A stretch of DNA of 64,000 nt from Rhodanobacter sp. LX-99 (GTDB taxonomy: Bacteria > Pseudomonadota > Gammaproteobacteria > Xanthomonadales > Rhodanobacteraceae), in assembly GCF_018599185.1 (NCBI RefSeq), contig NZ_JAHFVL010000001.1, positions 1,612,001 to 1,676,000 on the forward strand, written 5' to 3'. The notes under the pieces were generated by a model that was not told the origin of the DNA, did not search any database, and was given only the letters and a program-made list of their open reading frames with translations. Below are positions 37,922 through 46,594 of the stretch, in pieces (the first letter of the stretch is position 1; each line of letters begins with the position of its first letter). The position numbers and the translations under genes are program-made.

Positions 37922-38695
37922 ATGGAGATCTGGATCGGCCGCGACGGCGAACGGCATGGCCCTTACAAGGAAGACGATGTGCGCCAGTGGCTGCGCAGCG
38001 GCCAGGTAAGCCCGCAGGATCTGGCCTGGTACGAGGGCCTTGCCGATTGGCAGCCGCTGTCGGTGCTGTTTCCCGACATGACCGCCGCGCCGCCACCCGC
38101 CGCCGCCAATCCCTACGCCGCACCGGCCGCCCCCTTGCTGCCGCAGACCACCGCCGCGGCGCTGGAAGACCACGCCGGTTTCTGGAAGCGCGTGGCCGCC
38201 TACATCCTCGACGCGATCGTGCTGTACATCCCGCAGATGCTGATCGAGAAGATGTTCGGCGGTGACGCCGCCAAGGAGGCGCTGAAGCAGGCCAGCCTCG
38301 ACGCCATCGGCAACCCCGACGCCATGATGGCTGCCAACATGCACTACTACTCCACGATGTGGCCGGCGATGCTGCTCATCGTGGTGATGGGCGTGCTGTA
38401 CTTCGCCGTGTGCGAAAGCTCGGCCTGGCAAGGCACGCTGGGCAAGCTGGCGCTGGGCATCCGGGTCACCGACCTGCAGGGCAAGCGGATCAGCTTTCCG
38501 CGCGCGCTGGGCCGCTACTTCGCCAAGATCCTCAGCGCCATCATCCTGGGCATCGGCTTCCTGATGGTCGCCTGGACCCAGCGCAAGCAGGGCCTGCACG
38601 ACATGATCTGCGACACCCTGGTGCTGAACGGCCGCGCCAGCGAGTTCAAGCCCACGCAGGCATCGCCCGGCAACCGCAACTCGTTCAGCGCCTGA
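37922..38695 (+). CDS. GYF_2-RDD membrane protein
   Basis: A 257-residue protein with an N-terminal GYF_2-type domain (IGRDGERHGPYKEDDVRQWL, then WYEGLADWQPLSVLF, residues 4-50), a Pro/Ala linker, and a C-terminal RDD domain (about 83-240) with three hydrophobic segments and the conserved WKRVAAYILDAIVLYI, GKLALGIRVTD and RYFAKILS pieces. The function of this architecture is unknown; it is probably membrane-anchored with the GYF_2 domain in the cytoplasm. A terminator follows. Confidence 0.87.
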   Translation: MEIWIGRDGERHGPYKEDDVRQWLRSGQVSPQDLAWYEGLADWQPLSVLFPDMTAAPPPAAANPYAAPAAPLLPQTTAAALEDHAGFWKRVAAYILDAIVLYIPQMLIEKMFGGDAAKEALKQASLDAIGNPDAMMAANMHYYSTMWPAMLLIVVMGVLYFAVCESSAWQGTLGKLALGIRVTDLQGKRISFPRALGRYFAKILSAIILGIGFLMVAWTQRKQGLHDMICDTLVLNGRASEFKPTQASPGNRNSFSA

Positions 38696-38714
38696 TCCGG
38701 CGTTGATTTCCGCC

Positions 38715-38746
38715 ACGGCGCCGCGGTCGATCCGCGGCGCCGTTCT
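38715..38746 (+). terminator. Terminator after the GYF_2-RDD gene
   Basis: ACGGCGCCGCGG (38715-38726) and CCGCGGCGCCGT (38732-38743) form a perfect 12-bp stem with a TCGAT loop, followed by TCTCGTTT. It lies 20 bases after the stop at 38695. Confidence 0.75.
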
Positions 38747-38845
38747 CGTTTGCGCGACGGCGTGCCCGCGGCCGCTTGTTATCATCGACAGCTTGAACCT
38801 CTTCACCCGGCGCCACGCGCCGTCGCAAGGAATCGAAAGCCACCC

Positions 38846-41182
38846 ATGCCCAGCATCGAACAACGCATCGCCAACGACATCGCCGCCAGGACCGAACAGG
38901 TGCAGGCGGCCGTGGACCTGCTCGACGGCGGCGCCACCGTGCCGTTCATCGCGCGCTACCGCAAGGAAGTCACCGGCGGCCTCGACGACACCCAACTGCG
39001 CCTGCTGGAGGAGCGCCTGCGCTACCTGCGCGAGCTGGAAGAACGCCGCGCGGCGATCCTCGCCAGCGTCGAGGAACAGGGCAAGCTCAGCGATGCCTTG
39101 AAGGCCGACCTGCTGGCCGCCGACACCAAGGCGCGGCTGGAGGACCTGTACCTGCCGTTCAAGCCGAAGCGCCGCACCAAGGCGCAGATCGCCCGCGAGG
39201 CCGGCCTGGAGCCGCTGGCGCTGGGCCTGCGCGACGATCCCACGCTGACGCCGGAAGCGTTTGCCGAAGCGTTCGTCGATGCGGACAAGGGCATCGCCGA
39301 CGTGCGCGCCGCGCTGGACGGCGCGCGCGCGATCCTGATGGAGTCGATCGCCGAGGACGCCCACCTGGTCGGCGAGCTGCGCGACTGGCTGTGGTCGCAG
39401 GGCCAGATCCGCGCGAAGGTGGTCGAAGGCAAGGAGAACGAAGGCGCCAAGTTCCGCGACTATTTCGACCACGTCGAACCGATCGCGAAGATCCCGTCGC
39501 ACCGCCTGCTGGCGCTGATGCGCGCGCGCAACGAGGGCGTGATCGAACTGGAGCTCGCTCCTGCCGCCGACAGCGAGCAGGGCCACGCCGAGGGCGAGGG
39601 CCGCGTCGCGGCGCATGCGAACATCCACAACCGCGGCCGCGCCGCCGACGCCTGGCTGCGCGAGACGGTGCGCCTGACCTGGCGCGTGAAGCTGCACCTG
39701 CACCTCACCCTCGACCTGTTCGGCCGCGTGCGCGAAGGCGCCGAGGACGAGGCGATCCGCGTGTTCGGCGACAACCTGAAGGATCTGATGCTGGCCGCGC
39801 CGGCCGGCGCGAAAACCGTGATGGGGCTCGATCCCGGCATCCGCACCGGCTGCAAGGTCGCGGTGGTCGACGCCACCGGCAAGCTGCTCGCCACCGACAC
39901 GATCTACCCGCTGGAGCCGCGCCGGCAGTGGAACGAATCGCTGGTTTCCCTCGCCCGGCTGTGCAAGCAGCACAACGTGAACCTGATCGCGATCGGCAAC
40001 GGCACCGGCTCGCGCGAGACCGACAAGCTGGCCGCCGAGCTGATCAAGAAGCTGGCCGACGCAAAGCTGTCGAAGATCGTGGTGAGCGAGGCCGGCGCCT
40101 CGGTGTATTCCGCCTCCGAACTCGCCGCGAAGGAGTTCCCGGAACTCGACGTGAGCCTGCGCGGCGCCGTCTCGATCGCGCGCCGGCTGCAGGATCCGCT
40201 GGCCGAGCTGGTGAAGATCGAGCCGAAGGCGATCGGCGTGGGCCAGTACCAGCACGACGTCAACCAGATCAAGCTGGCGCGCGCTCTCGATGCTCGTGTC
40301 GAGGACTGCGTCAACGCGGTCGGCGTGGACGTGAACACCGCCTCGGCCGCGCTGCTCTCGCGCGTGGCCGGGCTGTCGCCGTCGGTGGCCGAGAACGTGG
40401 TGAGGCACCGCGACGCGAACGGCCCGTTCCCGAACCGCAAGGCGCTGCTGAAGGTGCCGCGCCTGGGCGACAAGGCGTTCGAACAATGCGCCGGCTTCCT
40501 GCGCGTACCGAACGGCGACAACCCGCTGGACGCCAGCGCGGTGCATCCGGAAGCGTACCCGGTGGTCGAACGGATCATCGCGCAATGCGGCCGCGAGGTG
40601 CGCAACATCATCGGCGACAGCGGCTTCCTGCGCAGCCTCAAGCCCGAGCAGTTCACCGACGACAAGTTCGGCGTGCCGACCGTGCGCGACATCCTGAAGG
40701 AACTGGAAAAGCCCGGCCGCGATCCGCGCCCGGAATTCGTCGCGCCGAGCTTCGCCGAAGGCGTCGAGGACGTGAAGGACCTCAAGCCCGGCATGATCCT
40801 GGAAGGCCGCGTCACCAACGTGGCCGCGTTCGGCGCGTTCGTCGACATCGGCGTGCACCAGGACGGCCTGGTGCACGTCTCGGCGCTGTCGCACACCTTC
40901 GTGAAAGACCCGCGCGACGCGGTGAAGGCCGGCGACATCGTCAAGGTCAAGGTGATGGAAGTCGACCTGCCGCGCCAGCGCATCGGCCTCAGCATGCGCC
41001 TAGACGACGAGCCCGGGCAGGCGCGCAACAACCGTTCCGCGACCGGCAACGAACCGGCGGCACGCGGCGGTAGCCGTGACAGTCGCGGCTCCCGCCCCGG
41101 CGGCAACCACCCACCCAAACCCGCCCCTGCACCCGCCAACAACGCGTTTGCCGACGCGCTGGCACGCGCACGCCAGCGCTGA
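38846..41182 (+). CDS. tex: Tex-family transcription accessory / RNA-binding protein
   Basis: A 778-residue Tex protein. The N-terminal helical domain (with [22 protein letters not shown] near residues 27-48), a YqgF/RuvX-like RNase-H-fold part ([18 protein letters not shown], near 325), helix-hairpin-helix repeats ([12 protein letters not shown]) and an S1 RNA-binding domain ([19 protein letters not shown], about 650-720) appear in the usual order. A disordered Gly/Arg/Ser/Pro tail of about 45 residues follows. Tex acts on RNA polymerase and RNA. The start at 38846 gives the normal N-terminus. Confidence 0.95.
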   Translation: MPSIEQRIANDIAARTEQVQAAVDLLDGGATVPFIARYRKEVTGGLDDTQLRLLEERLRYLRELEERRAAILASVEEQGKLSDALKADLLAADTKARLEDLYLPFKPKRRTKAQIAREAGLEPLALGLRDDPTLTPEAFAEAFVDADKGIADVRAALDGARAILMESIAEDAHLVGELRDWLWSQGQIRAKVVEGKENEGAKFRDYFDHVEPIAKIPSHRLLALMRARNEGVIELELAPAADSEQGHAEGEGRVAAHANIHNRGRAADAWLRETVRLTWRVKLHLHLTLDLFGRVREGAEDEAIRVFGDNLKDLMLAAPAGAKTVMGLDPGIRTGCKVAVVDATGKLLATDTIYPLEPRRQWNESLVSLARLCKQHNVNLIAIGNGTGSRETDKLAAELIKKLADAKLSKIVVSEAGASVYSASELAAKEFPELDVSLRGAVSIARRLQDPLAELVKIEPKAIGVGQYQHDVNQIKLARALDARVEDCVNAVGVDVNTASAALLSRVAGLSPSVAENVVRHRDANGPFPNRKALLKVPRLGDKAFEQCAGFLRVPNGDNPLDASAVHPEAYPVVERIIAQCGREVRNIIGDSGFLRSLKPEQFTDDKFGVPTVRDILKELEKPGRDPRPEFVAPSFAEGVEDVKDLKPGMILEGRVTNVAAFGAFVDIGVHQDGLVHVSALSHTFVKDPRDAVKAGDIVKVKVMEVDLPRQRIGLSMRLDDEPGQARNNRSATGNEPAARGGSRDSRGSRPGGNHPPKPAPAPANNAFADALARARQR

Positions 41183-41190
41183 TATATCGG

Positions 41191-41233
41191 CCATACGGGC
41201 GCACCATGCAGTGCAGCATGCGGTTCCGTATGG
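41191..41233. repeat. Inverted repeat downstream of tex
   Basis: CCATACGG (41191-41198) and CCGTATGG (41226-41233) are perfect 8-bp arms enclosing the self-complementary stretch CATGCAGTGCAGCATG. No T-run follows, so it may stabilise the tex mRNA end or separate it from the esterase gene. Confidence 0.4.
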
Positions 41234-41288
41234 AATGGATTAACGTCACGAAGACATAACAAAAGTTACCTGACCAGGAGTGCCACCC

Positions 41289-43136
41289 ATGCCGCGTACA
41301 CGCTATCTTGCCGGCGCCATTACCGCCGCCCTGCTGTTCAGCGCCAGTGCCAGCGCCACCGATTTCAGCAACGTCATCGTCTTCGGCGACAGCCTCAGCG
41401 ACGGCGGCAACATTTCGCTGGCCACCGCGCCCGGCATCCAGCCGCCGCTGCGCTTCACCACCAACCCCGGCACCACCGCGGCGGAGAACGTGGCGGCGGG
41501 CCTCGGCTTCACGCTGGCCCCGTCGGTTGCCGGCGGTACTGACTTCGCCTGGGGCGGCGCCGGCTTCGTCAACAACGTGGCCGCCGTACCGACCATTCCG
41601 CAGCAGTTGCAGATGTACCTGGGCGCGAACGGCGGCAAGGCCGACTCCCGCGCCCTGTACCAGGTCTGGGGCGGCGCGAACGACATCTTCTACCTGAGCG
41701 GCACGCTGACCGACCCGAACGCGATCGCCGCCGGCGCCGTCAACGCGGCGCAGACCGAACTCGGCGTGCTCGGCGGGCTGCAGGCCGCCGGTGCCCGCTA
41801 CGTGGTGGTGTACAACCTTCCCGACCTCGGCAAGACCCCTTCGGCAGCCGCCGGCGGCGCCGCGGCCCAGGCCGGAGCCAGCCAGCTCGCCGTGCTCTAC
41901 AACGGCGTGCTCAGCAGCGGCCTCGGCCAGCTCAGCAACAACGGCCTGAACATCATCCCGGCAAATACCTACGCGCTGCTCAACGAGGTGATCGCCAACC
42001 CGTCAGCCTACGGTTTCAGCAACGTCACCGCCCCGGCCTGCGGCGCCGGCTCCAGCTCGGTGCAGTGCGGCCCGCAGGGCTCGGGCCTGCCGTACACTTA
42101 TGCGCCGGGCACCAACGACACCTACCTGTTCGCCGACGGCGTGCACCCGACCACCGCCGCCCACGCGATGCTCAGCCAGTACGTGCTGTCGGTGATCCAC
42201 GCGCCGGAACAGATTTCGCTGCTTGGCGAAGCGCCGCTGGCGGCCAGCACCGTGCAGAACCGCGTGATGCGTGACCAGATGCTGACCGAGGGCAAGGATG
42301 GCGATACCCGTGCCTTCGTCAACATCGACTACGGCCAGCAACGCTTCGACGCCAGCGACAGCTCCCCGCGCACCACCAGCGACAATTTCAACTTCACCCT
42401 GGGCGCAAACTTCTTCGCCGGCGAGCACGTCACGGCCGGCGTGGCGCTAGGCGTCGGCCAGCACAATGCCGATTTTTCCGGTGGCGGCGGCTACAAGCTG
42501 CAGGACATCAGCGGCCTGGGTTATCTCGGCTACCGCAACGGCGGCGGCTACGTGGGCGGCTACGTCAACTTCGGTCAGTCCAACTTCAAGGACATCGAAC
42601 GTCGCATGAGCATCGGCACCATGCAGCGTACCGAAACCGGCAAGGCCGACGGCTCGCATCTGGGCGGCGGGCTGACCGGCGGATGGTGGTTCGATCTCGC
42701 CGACAAGCTGCAGACCGGGCCATTCGCCACCGTCGACTGGCAGACCGTGAAGATCAGCGGCTACAGCGAGAGCGGCAGCGACAGCAGCGCGATGTGGTTC
42801 GGCCGGCAGCAGCGCGACTCGCTGCTGTCCACGCTGGGCTGGCGCCTGCGCGGCCAGTGGCAGGTCAACAACCTGCTGATGTCGCCGTATGTCGAACTAG
42901 GCTGGAACCATGACAGCAGGGCCGACCAACGCATGGTCAGCGCCGGCCTCACCAGCATGAATGGCACCTTCGCCCTGCCCGGCTTCAGCCCGGACAAGAG
43001 CTGGGGCACCGCCTCACTGGGCCTGTCCGCCCAGCTCACCCCGAGCGTGCAAAGCTGGATCGGCTACAGCGGCCGCTTCAGCGACAACAGCCAGAAGTAC
43101 AACAGCGTCAATATGGGGGTACGGATCACCCTCTGA
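41289..43136 (+). CDS. GDSL esterase autotransporter (EstA-like)
   Basis: A 615-residue exported protein. The signal peptide is about residues 1-23 (ASASA). The passenger is a GDSL/SGNH hydrolase: block I FGDSLSDGGN with Ser35, WGGANDIFYL with the conserved Asn, and DGVHPTTAAH with the catalytic Asp and His. From about residue 345 an autotransporter beta-domain follows, ending in Phe-poor but typical strand NSVNMGVRITL. It is predicted to be displayed on the outer membrane as a lipase/esterase. The ATG at 41289 has AGGAG eight bases upstream; the GTG at 41280 overlaps that site and is rejected. Confidence 0.92.
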   Translation: MPRTRYLAGAITAALLFSASASATDFSNVIVFGDSLSDGGNISLATAPGIQPPLRFTTNPGTTAAENVAAGLGFTLAPSVAGGTDFAWGGAGFVNNVAAVPTIPQQLQMYLGANGGKADSRALYQVWGGANDIFYLSGTLTDPNAIAAGAVNAAQTELGVLGGLQAAGARYVVVYNLPDLGKTPSAAAGGAAAQAGASQLAVLYNGVLSSGLGQLSNNGLNIIPANTYALLNEVIANPSAYGFSNVTAPACGAGSSSVQCGPQGSGLPYTYAPGTNDTYLFADGVHPTTAAHAMLSQYVLSVIHAPEQISLLGEAPLAASTVQNRVMRDQMLTEGKDGDTRAFVNIDYGQQRFDASDSSPRTTSDNFNFTLGANFFAGEHVTAGVALGVGQHNADFSGGGGYKLQDISGLGYLGYRNGGGYVGGYVNFGQSNFKDIERRMSIGTMQRTETGKADGSHLGGGLTGGWWFDLADKLQTGPFATVDWQTVKISGYSESGSDSSAMWFGRQQRDSLLSTLGWRLRGQWQVNNLLMSPYVELGWNHDSRADQRMVSAGLTSMNGTFALPGFSPDKSWGTASLGLSAQLTPSVQSWIGYSGRFSDNSQKYNSVNMGVRITL

Positions 43137-43150
43137 TCCGGCAAGCCCGT

Positions 43151-43209
43151 GGCTCGGCCTCTGGGCCGAGCCGTAAAAAAAGCCGTCCGCTGATGCGGAC
43201 GGCTTTTTT
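43151..43209. terminator. Bidirectional terminator between convergent genes
   Basis: A 9-bp hairpin GGCTCGGCC/GGCCGAGCC (43151-43172) is followed by GCCGTCCGC-TGAT-GCGGACGGC (43182-43203), flanked by seven A on the left and six T on the right. It ends both the esterase gene and the lipoprotein gene that converges from the minus strand. Confidence 0.95.
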
Positions 43210-43248
43210 GTGGACCACCCGCCTGACGCGGGAAGACGCAGAGCCGGC

Positions 43249-44130
43249 TTACTTGTTCTTGCCGCCGGTCGCCATGCTGAGGATGGTCATGGCATCCTTC
43301 TTCATCGTCGCCGCCGCAGCGGGATCGAGCGCCTGCACGTCGCTGCCGACCTGATGCTGCTTCAGCACCAGCGTGCCGTCGTCGCTCCAGCCGGCACGGT
43401 CGATCGCACTCGGCTTGCCGTCGCGGTTCGCCTTGGTCTCCTGCACGATCGCCCACGGCTTGCCATTTTTGTAGGCGTAATCGGTGCTGGTATAGCCCTT
43501 GTCGCCGTAGTCGACTTCCTCGCGGATGAACTTCACTTCACCGGCCTGGCGGAACAGCTGCCAGCCGCGCGAATCGTTCGCCTCCAGCTTGGTGCCATGG
43601 CTGATCTTCATGCCGCCGATCTGCGCCTTGGCCTCGGCGAAGTCGGCCAGGATCTTCTCGCTGGGAGTCTGTTCCGCCACCAGCTCGATCGTCACGCCGT
43701 CGTTCTTGCTGCCCTTCGCCAGCACCGGCGCCTGGATCGGCATCGAATACTTGCGGTCGCCATCGGTCAGGTTCGCCTGGATCACGTACAGGTCGTTCGG
43801 TTTCACTTCGGCCGGATTGAAGGTCAACGTGAACGACTGCGGGAACGAGCCGGCCGGCGCCGTCTTGCTGGCCAGCGGGGCGGAGCCCACGGCCGTGGAC
43901 GAGACGTCGACGAGGTTCAGCACCAGGGTGGCGTTCGCCGATGGCGCGGGCGTGCCGGCGCGCAACGAGATCGTGCCGCTCACCTGGTTCGGGATCTGGG
44001 GAGTGGCAGCGGCCGTGTTCGCGGCTGCGGGCGCAGTGGAGTCCGCCTGCTGCGACGGATGGGAAGCGTTGTTGCAACCCGCCAGTGCCAGCGCCGCAAC
44101 CGACATCAGCGACAAAACCGTCTTGCGCAT
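43249..44130 (-). CDS. YbaY-family lipoprotein
   Basis: A 293-residue lipoprotein with lipobox LALAGC near residue 19. After a Ala/Thr/Gln-rich linker comes a YbaY/YscW-like beta-sandwich domain (about 48-152, with VSGTISLR, ATLVLNLVDVS and DLYVIQANLTDGDRKY). The C-terminal 130 residues contain a second part (GTKLEANDSRGWQLFR...GYTSTDYAYKNGKPWAI) I do not recognise. It is probably attached to the outer membrane facing the periplasm. The function is unknown; YscW relatives are pilotins, but no secretion system is nearby. Confidence 0.8.
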   Translation of the reverse strand: MRKTVLSLMSVAALALAGCNNASHPSQQADSTAPAAANTAAATPQIPNQVSGTISLRAGTPAPSANATLVLNLVDVSSTAVGSAPLASKTAPAGSFPQSFTLTFNPAEVKPNDLYVIQANLTDGDRKYSMPIQAPVLAKGSKNDGVTIELVAEQTPSEKILADFAEAKAQIGGMKISHGTKLEANDSRGWQLFRQAGEVKFIREEVDYGDKGYTSTDYAYKNGKPWAIVQETKANRDGKPSAIDRAGWSDDGTLVLKQHQVGSDVQALDPAAAATMKKDAMTILSMATGGKNK

Positions 44131-44300
44131 GGGAAAACCTCATCAACGTGAAAACAAGCACGAGATCGTTCAGGCGCTCTGCGCCACGACATCTACGCGG
44201 GGGAAGTTCCAAGCATAGCCCAAAAAGGGCGGCACGGAAAAGTCAAGCCATCCGATGGCCTACCATGCGCCGGCGTACGCGGCCCGGAACGGCGGCCGCA

Positions 44301-45599
44301 TCAAGGGCGCCGCAGGGCCCGGTGCGCGATGTCGCGGCGGCAGAACGCGCCGTCGTAACGGATCCGGCCGACCGCGGCATAGGCGCTTTCGCGCGCCGCG
44401 GCGATGTCGTCACCCAGGGCGCAGACGGTCAGCACGCGGCCACCGGCGGTGACCACGCGGCCCGCCGCGTCGAGCCGGGTGCCGGCATGAAACACCTTCA
44501 CGTCGGCATCCGTCGGCACATCGAGGCCGTCGACCGCATCGCCCAGGCGCACCCGGCCCGGATAACCGCCGGCGGCCATCACCACGCCGATCGCCGGGCG
44601 CACGTCCCAGCGCGCCCTGGCCTGCTCCAGCCGGCCGTCCAGCGCGGCGTCGATCAGCTCGACCAGATCCGACTTCAACCGCAGCATGATCGGCTGCGTT
44701 TCCGGATCGCCGAAGCGCACGTTGAACTCGATCACCTTCGGCGCGCCCGACTTGTCGATCATCAGGCCGGCGTAGAGGAAGCCGATGAACGGCGCGCCCT
44801 CGGCCGCCATGCCGCGCAGGGTCGGCTCGATCACTTCCCTCAGGATGCGCTGTTCGACTTCCGGCGTGACCACCGGCGCCGGCGAATACGCGCCCATGCC
44901 GCCGGTGTTCGGGCCGAGGTCGCCTTCGTCGCGGCGCTTGTGGTCCTGGCTGGAAGCCATCGGCAACGCGTGGCTGCCGTCGCTCATCACGATGTAGCTG
45001 GCTTCCTCGCCGTCGAGGAACTCCTCGATCACCACCCGCGCCGAGGCATCGCCGAACGCGTGCGCGCCGAGCATGTCGTGCAGCGCCAGTTCCGCATCGG
45101 CCAGGGTCAGCGCCACCACCACGCCCTTGCCGGCGGCGAGGCCGTCGGCCTTGATCACGATCGGCGCGCCCCCGCTCCGATGGGCTTGTTCGCGCACGTA
45201 CGCCAGCGCCGGGTTCAGTTCGGCGAACACCGCGTAATGCGCGGTGGGAATGTTGTGCCGCTGCAGGAAATCCTTGGCGAACGCCTTGGAGCCCTCCAGC
45301 TGCGCGGCGATCGCGCGCGGCCCGAAGACGCGCAGGCCGGCGGCACGGAACTTGTCGACCACGCCGGCCACCAGCGGCACCTCGGGGCCGACCACGGTCA
45401 AGCCGATCTTTTCGCGCTTCGCCAGCTGCAGCAGGCCATCGAGATCATTCACCGCGACGTCGGCGTTGCGCACGCCCGGCTCGCGCGCGGTGCCGGCGTT
45501 GCCGGGCGCCACGATCACTTCGTCGACCTGCGACGATTGCCTGAGCTTCCACGCCAGCGCGTGTTCGCGACCGCCGCCGCCGATGACGAGGACCTTCAT
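44301..45599 (-). CDS. purD: Phosphoribosylamine-glycine ligase
   Basis: ATP-grasp enzyme (432 aa) for the second step of purine synthesis. VLVIGGGGREHALAWKL at the N-terminus, VVGPEVPLVAGVVD, the ATP-grasp segment VIKADGLAAGKGVVVA, and NVRFGDPETQ are diagnostic. The ATG at 45599 has GGAG upstream; TACAAT (minus strand, 45647-45642) is a good -10 candidate. It is divergent from the beta-lactamase gene. Confidence 0.97.
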   Translation of the reverse strand: MKVLVIGGGGREHALAWKLRQSSQVDEVIVAPGNAGTAREPGVRNADVAVNDLDGLLQLAKREKIGLTVVGPEVPLVAGVVDKFRAAGLRVFGPRAIAAQLEGSKAFAKDFLQRHNIPTAHYAVFAELNPALAYVREQAHRSGGAPIVIKADGLAAGKGVVVALTLADAELALHDMLGAHAFGDASARVVIEEFLDGEEASYIVMSDGSHALPMASSQDHKRRDEGDLGPNTGGMGAYSPAPVVTPEVEQRILREVIEPTLRGMAAEGAPFIGFLYAGLMIDKSGAPKVIEFNVRFGDPETQPIMLRLKSDLVELIDAALDGRLEQARARWDVRPAIGVVMAAGGYPGRVRLGDAVDGLDVPTDADVKVFHAGTRLDAAGRVVTAGGRVLTVCALGDDIAAARESAYAAVGRIRYDGAFCRRDIAHRALRRP

Positions 45600-45753
45600 T
45601 GGGCTGCTCCGTGTGAGGCGCGCCATCCGGCGCAGCGCGACATTGTACCGGCTACGCTGCCCGCAGACGGCCAGATTCATGTCCTTCCGCCAGCGGAATG
45701 GGCGATCAGGCTCACCCGACATCGGCGGCTGCCCGCCGCGCAAGGAGATTCCG

Positions 45754-46590
45754 ATGATTCACCGTTTGCCGCCCTGGCTGCTTCTCGCCCTCCTCGTGCT
45801 CAGCGCGCCGGGCCACGCAGCGTCCTGGCGCGAACATCCGTCATGGCAGTCGAGCTTTGCCCAGGCCGGTGTGAAGGGCACCTTGCTGGTCTACGACGAG
45901 AAGGCCGATGCCTGGCACGTGTCCGATGCCGCACGCGCCCGCCAGGCCTTTCTTCCGGCATCCACCTTCAAGCTGTTCAACGCGCTGGTGGCGCTGGACA
46001 GCGGCGCGGTCGGGGACGAGTTCGAAGTGATCCGCTGGGATGGCAAGGTACGCGGATTGAAGGACTCGCCCGTCGCCGAATGGAACCGCGACAACAGCAT
46101 GGCCAGCGGCATGCGCTATTCGAGCGTCTGGTTCTACCAGGAAGTCGCGCGCCGTGCCGGCGAGCGGCGCATGCAGCAATGGATCGACAAGGCCGGCTAC
46201 GGCAATCGCGACATCGGCGGCGGCATCGACACGTTCTGGCTGAGCGGCGCGCTGCGCATCTCGGCCGAACAGCAGATCGACTTCCTGCGCCGCCTGGCCG
46301 ACGACAGGCTGCCGTTCTCGCCACGCGCGCAGGAAATCGTGCGTCGCATCAGCATCACCGAATCGGCGCCTACCTATGTGCTGCATGCGAAGACCGGCTG
46401 GGGCACGCACGCCGCGCAGAACAGCGCGAACGACGACCTGGGCTGGTACGTCGGCTGGGTCGAACATGCGGGCCGCCGCTGGTTCTTCGCGATGAACATC
46501 GACCTGCCTGCCGCGGGCGACGCGGCCAGGCGGGTGCCGCTGGCGAAGCATCTGTTGGCGCAGCTGGGCGCCTTGCCGCAGGGCAGCTAG
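45754..46590 (+). CDS. Class D beta-lactamase (OXA-type)
   Basis: A periplasmic serine beta-lactamase of 278 aa with a signal peptide (about 1-22, ending HAA). All class D motifs are intact: S70-T-F-K73 in LPASTFKLFN, S-S-V at 123-125, Y149-G-N151, WLSG (W162), and K213-T-G. It is therefore predicted to be active against at least some penicillins. AAGGAG seven bases before the ATG is a strong ribosome site. The gene lies between purD and a ligase gene, with no integron, transposon or regulator nearby, so it looks like an intrinsic chromosomal enzyme. Confidence 0.95.
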   Translation: MIHRLPPWLLLALLVLSAPGHAASWREHPSWQSSFAQAGVKGTLLVYDEKADAWHVSDAARARQAFLPASTFKLFNALVALDSGAVGDEFEVIRWDGKVRGLKDSPVAEWNRDNSMASGMRYSSVWFYQEVARRAGERRMQQWIDKAGYGNRDIGGGIDTFWLSGALRISAEQQIDFLRRLADDRLPFSPRAQEIVRRISITESAPTYVLHAKTGWGTHAAQNSANDDLGWYVGWVEHAGRRWFFAMNIDLPAAGDAARRVPLAKHLLAQLGALPQGS

Positions 46591-46594
46591 AAAC

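Noticed and set aside
35687..40894. A 1735-codon open frame on the minus strand across mnmG, the RDD gene and tex
   Set aside because: It is antisense to three genes with clear families. Its translation is His/Gln/Arg/Ala-rich without motifs, as expected from the reverse strand of G+C-rich codons. The same applies to the other long antisense frames in the window.
41280..41288. GTG at 41280 as the start of the autotransporter esterase
   Set aside because: It overlaps the AGGAG ribosome site of the ATG at 41289, which gives a normal signal peptide.
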